Below are positions 35,370-41,688 of a stretch of DNA of 41,688 nt, one piece after another. A program made the position numbers and the translations under genes. Source of the DNA: an uncultured Pseudomonadota bacterium (GTDB lineage: Bacteria > Desulfobacterota > Binatia > Binatales > Binataceae); NCBI GenBank assembly GCA_937889395.1, contig CALAOW010000043.1, positions 1-41,688 on the forward strand, in the 5' to 3' direction. Position 1 is the first letter of the stretch. Every line of letters begins with the position of its first letter. The notes under the pieces were generated by a model, which was given only the letters and a program-made list of their open reading frames with translations, did not search any database and was not told where the DNA came from.

Positions 35370-37262
35370 ATGGCTGTACCACCTGAGGCGGCTGAACAAG
35401 CTGCCGAGTCGCACGAATCCGCCGCGTCCGCGCCTAAGCCGCATGTGAAACGCGACCAGGTCGTTATCCGATTTGCGGGCGACTCGGGCGATGGAATGCA
35501 GTTGACGGGGATGCAATTCACGTCCGAATCGGCGCTGGCCGGTAACGATATCGCAACACTGCCCGACTATCCCGCTGAAATCCGCGCGCCGCAGGGAACG
35601 CTGGCCGGGGTCAGCGGCTTTCAGTTGAATTTTTCAAGCAACGAGGTCTTCACCCCTGGCGACGAGCCCAACGTGCTGGTCGCGATGAATCCCGCGGCGC
35701 TGCGGACCAACATCGGGGATCTTCAGCCCAACGCCGTGATAATCGTGGACCGCGAGGCGTTCAACGAATCCAACATCAAGCGCGCCGGCTACACGAGCAA
35801 TCCGCTGACGGATCATTCGCTCGACAAATTCCAGCTGATCGAAGTCGATGTGAGCAAGCTCACGTCGCTGGCGGTGCACGGGCTGGGGCTCAATAATCGC
35901 GCGGCGTTCCGATGCCGCAACATGTTCGTGCTCGGGATGCTGTCGTGGCTGTTTCAGCGGCCGATCGACAACACGATCACCTCCCTGAAGAGCCGGTTCA
36001 AGAAGACGCCCGAGCTGATCGAGGCCAATATTCGCGTGCTCACGGCCGGGTACAATTACGGCGAGACGACCGAGATGTTCGCGAGCTCGTACGAGGTGCC
36101 AGCCGCGCGAATTGCCCCCGGCCTCTATCGCAATATCACGGGCAATAGCGCGACCGCGCTGGGTTTCGTGGCGGCCGCGGTAAAGGCAGGTCGTCCGCTG
36201 TTTCTGGGCTCTTATCCGATTACGCCCGCCAGCGATATCCTGCACGACCTTGCAGGCTACAAGAATTTCCCGATCTATACTTTCCAGGCCGAGGACGAGA
36301 TTGCCGGCGTGTGCTCGGCGATTGGCGCGGCATTCGGCGGAGCGATCGCAATCACCACGACTTCGGGCCCCGGCATGAACTTGAAGGGCGAGGCGATCGG
36401 GCTGGCAATGAAGGTTGAACTGCCGATGGTGATTACCGACGTCCAGCGCGCGGGACCGTCCACCGGGATGCCGACCAAGCCCGAGCAGGCCGATTTGCTC
36501 CAGGCGATGTACGGACGGCATGGCGAGGCGCCGGTTCCGATTATCGCGGCGTCGACGCCGGCCGACTGCTTCGATTGTGCGTACGAGGCAGTGCGAATCG
36601 CGGTCAAGTACATGACCCCGGTGATCCTGCTCACCGACGGCCAGTTGGCCAACGGTGCGGAGCCGTGGCTGCTGCCCGACCCGGACAAGCTTGCGCCGAT
36701 CAAAGTTGAATTCGCGACCAATCCAGAGGGCTTCCTGCCCTACGCCCGCGACGCGGAAACGCTGTCGCGTCCGTGGGCGGTGCCAGGGACCAAGGGTCTC
36801 GAGCATCGCATCGGAGGACTGTCGGGCGAAAACCTGACCGGCAACGTGAGCCATTCGCCGGCCAACAATGAGCTGATGGTGCGGACGCGGGCGCGCAAGG
36901 TTGCGGGTATTGCGCGCGAGATTCCGCCCACCGGAGTGTTCGGCGATGCCAGCGGCGACCTGGTCGTGCTCGGATGGGGCTCGACCTACGGTCCGATTCG
37001 CGAAGCCGTCAAGCGTGTGCGCGCCAACGGCAAGAAAGTCTCGCACGTGCATCTGCGCTATCTCAATCCTCTGCCCGGCGACTTGAGCGAGACGCTCAAG
37101 CGTTTCAAGCAGGTGATGGTCGCGGAAATGAACATGGGGCAACTGCTCAAGCTGGTGCGCGCCGAATACCTGATCGACGCCTTCGGATTCAACAAAATCC
37201 AGGGCCGTCCGTTCAAAGTCAGCGAGATCGAAAACCGCATCAACCAGGTCTTGGAGGGCTGA
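35370..37262 (+). CDS. korA: 2-oxoacid:ferredoxin oxidoreductase, fused gamma-alpha subunit
   Basis: A 630-residue subunit, probably of 2-oxoglutarate:ferredoxin oxidoreductase. The N-terminal gamma domain (QVVIRFAGDSGDGMQLTGMQFTSESALAGNDIATLPDYPAEIRAPQGT) is fused to the alpha pyrimidine-binding domain (RPLFLGSYPITPASDILHDLAGYKNFPIYTFQAEDEIAGVCSAIGAAFGG) and C-terminal transketolase-like domain (VSHVHLRYLNPLPGDLSETL). This two-subunit form is the type found in aerobic actinobacteria such as Mycobacterium (Rv2455c/Rv2454c). It decarboxylates the 2-oxoacid to its CoA ester and reduces ferredoxin. AAGGAGAT lies 9 bases upstream of the ATG. korB follows after 6 bases. Confidence 0.93.
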   Translation: MAVPPEAAEQAAESHESAASAPKPHVKRDQVVIRFAGDSGDGMQLTGMQFTSESALAGNDIATLPDYPAEIRAPQGTLAGVSGFQLNFSSNEVFTPGDEPNVLVAMNPAALRTNIGDLQPNAVIIVDREAFNESNIKRAGYTSNPLTDHSLDKFQLIEVDVSKLTSLAVHGLGLNNRAAFRCRNMFVLGMLSWLFQRPIDNTITSLKSRFKKTPELIEANIRVLTAGYNYGETTEMFASSYEVPAARIAPGLYRNITGNSATALGFVAAAVKAGRPLFLGSYPITPASDILHDLAGYKNFPIYTFQAEDEIAGVCSAIGAAFGGAIAITTTSGPGMNLKGEAIGLAMKVELPMVITDVQRAGPSTGMPTKPEQADLLQAMYGRHGEAPVPIIAASTPADCFDCAYEAVRIAVKYMTPVILLTDGQLANGAEPWLLPDPDKLAPIKVEFATNPEGFLPYARDAETLSRPWAVPGTKGLEHRIGGLSGENLTGNVSHSPANNELMVRTRARKVAGIAREIPPTGVFGDASGDLVVLGWGSTYGPIREAVKRVRANGKKVSHVHLRYLNPLPGDLSETLKRFKQVMVAEMNMGQLLKLVRAEYLIDAFGFNKIQGRPFKVSEIENRINQVLEG

Positions 37263-37268
37263 TCGAAA

Positions 37269-38267
37269 ATGGCAACCGTTCTTAACCGCAAGGATTTCGT
37301 CTCCGACCAGGAAGTACGCTGGTGCCCCGGATGCGGCGACTACGCGATTCTGGCCGCGGTGCAAAAAACGATGCCCGAGTTCGGCATCGCTCCCGAGAAC
37401 ACGGTCTTCATCTCAGGGATCGGATGCTCGAGCCGGTTTCCGTACTACATGAACACCTACGGCTTCCACACGATTCACGGCCGCGCGCCGGCGATCGCCA
37501 CGGGGCTTAAGATTTCACGGCCCGATCTCGACGTGTGGGTGGTGACCGGCGACGGCGACGGGCTCTCGATCGGCGGCAATCATCTGATCCACACGCTCAG
37601 GCGCAACGTCGATATAAAGATTCTGCTCTTCAACAATCGAATCTATGGACTCACCAAGGGTCAATACTCGCCGACCTCGGAAGTGGGCAAAATTACCAAG
37701 TCCACGCCGTCCGGTTCGATTGATTATCCGTTCAATCCGATCACCGTGGCGCTCGGCACGCACGGGACCTTCGTTGCGCGCTCGATCGACATCGAGCAGA
37801 AGCATCTCGGCGAGATGCTCAAGCGCGCGCATGCGCATCGCGGCACGTCGTTCATCGAGATTCTGCAGAACTGCAGCATCTTCAACGACGGCGCTTTCAA
37901 CGATGTCAGCGACAAGGCGCTCAAGGCGGACCATCAGCTGGTTCTCGAGCACGGCAAACCGCTCATCTTCGGCAAAAATCGCGACATGGGAATCCGGATG
38001 AATGGAATGCGCCCCGAGGCAGTGCAGCTCGGCGCAACCGTCACGGAGAAGGATCTCGTCGTGCACGACGAGACCAATCTCTCGCTGGCGTTCATGCTTG
38101 GCCACTTCGAGGCTCCTCTGCCGACCCCGGTGGGAGTGTTCTACGCGGTGTCGCAGCCGACTTACGACGGAGCTGTCAACCAGCAGCTCGTGGACGCCAA
38201 GGCCAAGAATGGCGCGGGCGACTTGAGGGAGCTGCTGAGTAGGGGCGACAGCTGGACGGTGAACTGA
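37269..38267 (+). CDS. korB: 2-oxoacid:ferredoxin oxidoreductase, beta subunit
   Basis: A 332-residue TPP-binding subunit. VRWCPGCGDYAILAAVQK has Cys19 and Cys22 of the 4Fe-4S cluster, ISGIGCSSRFPYYMNTYGFHTIHGRAPAIATGLK the following cluster and TPP region, and VVTGDGDGLSIGGNHLIHTLRRNVDIKILLFNNRIYGLTKGQYSPTS the TPP/Mg motif (GDG...N). The SPTSEVGKITKSTPSGSIDYPFNP loop is typical of 2-oxoglutarate-type enzymes. A strong hairpin terminator follows 26 bases after the stop, ending the korAB unit. No ferredoxin gene is adjacent. Confidence 0.94.
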   Translation: MATVLNRKDFVSDQEVRWCPGCGDYAILAAVQKTMPEFGIAPENTVFISGIGCSSRFPYYMNTYGFHTIHGRAPAIATGLKISRPDLDVWVVTGDGDGLSIGGNHLIHTLRRNVDIKILLFNNRIYGLTKGQYSPTSEVGKITKSTPSGSIDYPFNPITVALGTHGTFVARSIDIEQKHLGEMLKRAHAHRGTSFIEILQNCSIFNDGAFNDVSDKALKADHQLVLEHGKPLIFGKNRDMGIRMNGMRPEAVQLGATVTEKDLVVHDETNLSLAFMLGHFEAPLPTPVGVFYAVSQPTYDGAVNQQLVDAKAKNGAGDLRELLSRGDSWTVN

Positions 38268-38293
38268 TCCGCGAACATTTGTAGCGAATGCAC

Positions 38294-38329
38294 GAAGGCC
38301 CGCGAGCGCATCTCGCGGGCCTTCTGTTT
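38294..38329 (+). terminator. Rho-independent terminator after korB
   Basis: GAAGGCCCGCGAG-cgcat-CTCGCGGGCCTTC is a perfect 13 bp stem with a 5-base loop, followed by TGTTT. This is the clearest terminator in the window and separates korAB from the convergent minus-strand gene. The remaining bases to 38419 show nothing else. Confidence 0.85.
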
Positions 38330-38419
38330 GAATATCGTCCAGCGATGACTCCGCACCGGCTCTGGTTCGCCTTGGCGCGACGCCTCAGCGGTCAAACTAC
38401 GTGGCTGACCGCGATTATC

Positions 38420-39367
38420 TCAGGGGTTACCCCAACTACCCTGAACGGTCGTGCTCCCCGGGTTGAAATCGATGCCGCCTTCATTCGTGCTGTTCTGGAA
38501 CTCAAATACTCGCAGAGTGCCAGCGGTATCGGAGAGATCTAAGAACGACTCGTTCGCCTGGATTAGGTGAGGCGCGTCGTCGACCAGGAAATTGCCGACC
38601 GCCGCAAGAGCGTGACCAGCTCCGTCCTGGGTTTGGAATGCGTTAAAATTGACCGACGGAACGTAGATGATTTGGTCACGAAGCTTTCCGGCCGCATCGT
38701 AGATGAAGGCCCCGCTGTAGGAACCGTCAACGCCGGAACCCACTGACGAGCGCACGTCACCACTTGCGTCATTGCTAAAGGAACCAGTGAAGTTGATGCC
38801 AGGATCGTACGTCAGCCCGGTCCTGCTCACGCCCGTCGCGTCGTATAAGGCAGCGAAGGCGATAGAACCGTCGACCGTGGAACCCCCTGCCGATCGCACT
38901 ACACCGTTACCATCGAAGGTGCTCTCGCCCGCTCCAGCTTCGGGTCCGCTGGGGATTACTCCAAAACCGGCCCTGATTTTGCCGGTGCCAGGTATGTCCT
39001 CATTACCGTCCAAAACAGTGATGCCCGCCGCATGACCTGTTGGCAGGGCGGTCCCATTGATTCCGACGTCTACGACGGTCTTACCAGCAGAATCAAAGAA
39101 CACAAGGTTTGGCTTTCCACCCACCATTCTGAGCGACGCCACAGTTTTGCCCCCAGACGTCAGGTCGATTTCTTGCGTTGCTGTGACTATGGCCGGCGGT
39201 TTTTTTTTGGCCGTGGCATCCGAAGCGAACGGCCCTGATCCGAACGTCATCAACGCGACGAAGGCAATTGAGCCCCAGATCTTCATCGCGCGATTTGCCT
39301 GTTCGGCTCGCTCGAGCCGTTTCGCCATCCCTTCGAGGCGCTCCTCGATGCTACTGGCATAAGCCAT
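38420..39367 (-). CDS. Coiled-coil/membrane-anchored repeat protein, unknown
   Basis: A 315-residue protein I do not recognise. A short coiled coil (SIEERLEGMAKRLERAEQANRAMK) precedes one hydrophobic helix (IWGSIAFVALMTFGSGPFA), then a secreted-looking region poor in charge and rich in Gly, Ser, Asp, Asn and Thr with imperfect beta repeats (VFFDSAGKTVVDVGIN, FAALYDATGVSRTGLTY, GAFIYDAAGKLRDQIIY). The repeats suggest a surface stalk or fibre-like fold. ATG 39367 has GGAGG upstream. Base composition looks lower in GC and less codon-biased than its neighbours, consistent with later acquisition or relaxed selection. It is bounded by the korB terminator and the DprE2-like gene. Confidence 0.6.
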   Translation of the reverse strand: MAYASSIEERLEGMAKRLERAEQANRAMKIWGSIAFVALMTFGSGPFASDATAKKKPPAIVTATQEIDLTSGGKTVASLRMVGGKPNLVFFDSAGKTVVDVGINGTALPTGHAAGITVLDGNEDIPGTGKIRAGFGVIPSGPEAGAGESTFDGNGVVRSAGGSTVDGSIAFAALYDATGVSRTGLTYDPGINFTGSFSNDASGDVRSSVGSGVDGSYSGAFIYDAAGKLRDQIIYVPSVNFNAFQTQDGAGHALAAVGNFLVDDAPHLIQANESFLDLSDTAGTLRVFEFQNSTNEGGIDFNPGSTTVQGSWGNP

Positions 39368-39462
39368 GCTGTTCTTCCTCCGCAAATTTGCTAATGCTTA
39401 AGAAACGAGGTCTACTATCACCCTGGGGTTCTTTAAGTCAAGACAACGATGAAATCGCAACG

Positions 39463-40200
39463 CTAGAAGCTGACGCGTTTGAAGCGGCTTTCGGGGATCA
39501 GCCGGATCGCGCCCATGATGAAGCGCCAGAACCACGGGGTGTACACCACTTCGGCGCGCCTGCGATACGCCGCGTATATCAGATCGGCGGCTTTGGCGGG
39601 CGCAATCGTAAGCAGACCGCCCTCGCGTCCCCAGGTCATCCGGGTATCCACCGTGCCGAGCTTCACCGTCATCACATGCACTCCGCTGGCGGCCAGCCGC
39701 CCGCGCAGGCCTTGCGCAAAGATGGCGAGCGCGCCCTTGGCCGAGCCGTACACGTAATTGCGCGCGCGGCCGCGCTCGCCGGCGACCGATCCGATCACGA
39801 TGATGAAGCCGGAGAGTTGCTGTTCGAGATGGCGGGCGGCGAGAGTAATCAAGGACACCGCCCCGGTGAAGTTCTGATGAATCGTGGCAAGCGCGGCGCC
39901 GGGGTCGGTCTGGGCGGCGTCCTCGTCGCCGAGCGTGCCGAAGCATACGACGACCCCGTCGAGTCCGCCGAGCTGGCCCGCAGCGTGACGGATGAACTCG
40001 TCGTGCGAGGCGAAATCCGACGCGTCGAAGGTCCCGGAAAGAGCGGTCACTCCCGCGCGAACGCTGATATCTTCCGCAACGTGCCGAGCCTCATCGGCGT
40101 CGCGGGCGGCGAGGTACAATCGCGCTCCATCGGATGCGAAGCGAAGCGCGAGTGCGCGCGCGATCGGGCTGGTGGCGCCAAGAATCAGAATCTTAGTCAT
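39463..40200 (-). CDS. dprE2: DprE2-like SDR oxidoreductase
   Basis: A 245-residue SDR. KILILGATSPIARALALRFASDGARLYLAARD is the nucleotide-binding opening, with GATSPIA where classical SDRs have TGxxxGIG. IVIGSVAGERGRARNYVYGSAKGAL gives the catalytic Ser, Tyr151 and Lys155, and WFWRFIMGAIRLIPESRFKR is the hydrophobic tail of the DprE2 group. In mycobacteria DprE2 reduces decaprenylphosphoryl-2-keto-erythro-pentose to the arabinose form, after DprE1 makes the keto intermediate. The gene lies 25 bases downstream of the DprE1-like gene. Exact sugar and lipid carrier in this organism are unknown. Confidence 0.8.
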   Translation of the reverse strand: MTKILILGATSPIARALALRFASDGARLYLAARDADEARHVAEDISVRAGVTALSGTFDASDFASHDEFIRHAAGQLGGLDGVVVCFGTLGDEDAAQTDPGAALATIHQNFTGAVSLITLAARHLEQQLSGFIIVIGSVAGERGRARNYVYGSAKGALAIFAQGLRGRLAASGVHVMTVKLGTVDTRMTWGREGGLLTIAPAKAADLIYAAYRRRAEVVYTPWFWRFIMGAIRLIPESRFKRVSF

Positions 40201-40225
40201 CGTGCGAAAGGCCCTGCGCCGTCTT

Positions 40226-41587
40226 TCAGGCGGGATACATCCCAAGCCTGCGCGACAGGCTCGACGAGAAGCGGTTGTCGGGATCGGCGACGGCCTTCGC
40301 CGCCTGCCACTTCGTGAGATTCGGATACATCGCGCGAAACGTCTCGGCGCAAAGGCGCGCATCCTTGGCCAGGTACACGCGGCCGCCGCGCTTGAGCACC
40401 ATCGCGTCGATCGAGTCGAGAAACTCCAGCAGTCCTTCCGTCACCGGGAAGTCGAGTGCGAGCGTATAACCGGGCATCGGGAAGGAAAGCAGGCCGTCCT
40501 GCGCGCCGAACTTTTTCAGCACGGCGAGAAACGATCCCCGCTGGCTGCGGCTGATCGCCTCGAGCACTTCGACCAGGCCCGCGCGGCTCTCGTCGGGCGG
40601 CCACACGCATTGATACTGGGTGAAGCCGCGTTTGCCATAGATCCGATTCCAGTTCCGGATCGAATCGAGCGGGTAGAAAAAACTTTCGTAGCCGAAGATG
40701 GTGTGCGCCGCGGTCTCGCGATGAAGGGCGTAATAGACCGCGTTGAACGCCTTGACGGTAAGCCGATTCAGCGCAAATCCCGGAAGGTCGAACGGAACGA
40801 TTGGGCTGAACTTCGGCATCGTGCTCAGCGGATTCTGCGCGAGATTTCGCGGCAGCAGGTCGAGTGTCGCAAAGTTGCCGACGTTAAGCACCGAGCGCCC
40901 CAGCGCGCCCATCCGGCTGGCGCAATCGATCCACGCGACCGAATAGCCCCACTCGGCGTCGGCGCGCTCGAAGGCCTCGATCGCAGCGTCGATATTGCCG
41001 GCCCGGATCAACTCGCCATCGAGATAAGCGCTCTCGACCCGCCGCATCCTTAGTTCAAGTTCCAGGATTACGCCGGTCAGGCCCATCCCGCCGACCGTCG
41101 CCCAGAACAGCTCGGCGTTTTCCTCGCGCGAGCATCGAAGCACCTCGTCCGACGAGATCATCAGGTCGAAGCTGGTCACGTGCGAAGCCAACGAGGAGTC
41201 GCGATGGTGATTCTTGCCGTGCACGTCGGCGGCGATCGATCCGCCAAGCGTGACGAAGCGGGTACCCGGCGTGACCGGCGGAAAGAAACCGCGCGGAAGA
41301 AAGACGTCGATCAACTCCGCAATAGTGACGCCGGCCTCGCATCGCAGGATGCCGGTGGCGGAGTCGAAGGCGAGCATCCGATTGAGCCGCGTAAGATCGA
41401 CGACGCGATTTTGATCGTTCAGCGCCGCATCGCCGTAGGCCCGCCCCGCCCCGCGCGCGATCAGCGAGGTCGCGTCGGCGGTCACGACCGCTTGCAGTTC
41501 GGCGATTTTCTCGGGCCGGTAGATGTCGCTCTCCGAGAGCGGATAGCGGCCCCATCCGGTGAGTAATGCATGGCGCGGTTTCGGCAT
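40226..41587 (-). CDS. dprE1: DprE1-like FAD oxidoreductase (Ala at Cys387 position)
   Basis: A 453-residue VAO-type FAD enzyme that matches mycobacterial DprE1 along its length: LTGWGRYPLSE, RGAGRAYGDAALN, PGTRFVTLGGSIAADVHGKNHHRDSS, ENAELFWATVGGMGLTG, FFYPLDSIRNWNRIYGKRGFTQYQ and LAKDARLCAETFRAMYPNL. DprE1 oxidises polyprenylphosphoryl-ribose at C2'. The active-site Lys418 of Mycobacterium corresponds to Lys408. The benzothiazinone-reactive Cys387 corresponds to Ala377 (GYTLALDFP), with the same 31-residue spacing. ATG 41587 is chosen because codons upstream to 41668 lose the GC-rich third-position bias; no clear ribosome site supports any start. Confidence 0.87.
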   Translation of the reverse strand: MPKPRHALLTGWGRYPLSESDIYRPEKIAELQAVVTADATSLIARGAGRAYGDAALNDQNRVVDLTRLNRMLAFDSATGILRCEAGVTIAELIDVFLPRGFFPPVTPGTRFVTLGGSIAADVHGKNHHRDSSLASHVTSFDLMISSDEVLRCSREENAELFWATVGGMGLTGVILELELRMRRVESAYLDGELIRAGNIDAAIEAFERADAEWGYSVAWIDCASRMGALGRSVLNVGNFATLDLLPRNLAQNPLSTMPKFSPIVPFDLPGFALNRLTVKAFNAVYYALHRETAAHTIFGYESFFYPLDSIRNWNRIYGKRGFTQYQCVWPPDESRAGLVEVLEAISRSQRGSFLAVLKKFGAQDGLLSFPMPGYTLALDFPVTEGLLEFLDSIDAMVLKRGGRVYLAKDARLCAETFRAMYPNLTKWQAAKAVADPDNRFSSSLSRRLGMYPA

Positions 41588-41688
41588 CGCGCTGGATTCG
41601 CGTCGATTGCTTGTCGTCATCGAGTCTGTAACCGCAACAGTCATAGTGAAAAGACCGCAAGTACGCATTGAACCTAACAGGAAGCAGG

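Noticed and set aside
35634-37364. 576-residue minus-strand ORF opposite korA
   Set aside because: Same Arg/His/Gly-rich antisense composition, no motif, and fully overlapped by korA.

Overview
This is a GC-rich bacterial chromosomal window with tightly packed genes, most of them on the + strand between bases 205 and 38267. I found about 44 protein genes and no rRNA, tRNA, CRISPR array, transposase or phage gene. The gene content points to an uncultured Gram-negative bacterium with aerobic or flexible respiration: a complex I operon, an oxygen-tolerant type of 2-oxoacid:ferredoxin oxidoreductase, a lipoprotein signal, ArnT-like and DprE1/DprE2-like envelope genes, and an AGPS-like oxidase. 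A deltaproteobacteria-related lineage such as Binatota is my guess from overall flavour. It is not demonstrated by any marker here.

Region 1 (1-12815) is a mixed metabolic stretch. It holds an AGPS-like FAD oxidase, a MIP18/SufT-family protein facing it, a TPR protein with an SDR dehydrogenase and a 4-alpha-glucanotransferase, a seven-repeat beta-propeller lipoprotein, a second SDR and a membrane-anchored alpha/beta hydrolase on the minus strand. Then comes a tight run of trans-aconitate methyltransferase, isoaspartyl peptidase, GT-C glycosyltransferase and a small membrane protein, followed by a FmdB-like zinc ribbon gene.

Region 2 (12841-23547) is a small zinc-finger gene followed by the respiratory operon nuoA-B-C-D-H-I-J-K-L-M-N. 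All membrane-arm and quinone-module subunits are present, but nuoE, nuoF and nuoG, the NADH-oxidising module, are absent; nuoD is followed by nuoH after only 6 bases.

Region 3 (23569-29060) has purU (minus) divergent from rsmI, then aroQ-accB-accC, the familiar bacterial grouping of dehydroquinase with the biotin carrier and biotin carboxylase of acetyl-CoA carboxylase, and an exported DUF1573 protein.

Region 4 (29096-35229) contains a YiiX-like permuted papain-fold protein, a small unknown gene with a TTG start, a nitroreductase, a rhodanese overlapping a cobalamin adenosyltransferase, a metallo-beta-lactamase-fold hydrolase, ligA and acylphosphatase.

Region 5 (35370-38267) is korA-korB, closed by a strong hairpin terminator. 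KorAB makes reduced ferredoxin, and a complex I without NuoEFG could take electrons from ferredoxin. The two loci are therefore a plausible functional pair; this is inference, because nuoEFG may lie elsewhere in the genome.

Region 6 (38420-41587, minus strand) has an unrecognised coiled-coil/membrane/repeat protein, then a DprE1-like/DprE2-like pair predicted to epimerise polyprenyl-phospho-ribose to arabinose. The DprE1-like protein has Ala where mycobacterial DprE1 has Cys387, the benzothiazinone target. Two families of short dispersed palindromic repeats and an AT-rich perfect palindrome in front of nuoA are the main non-coding structures.
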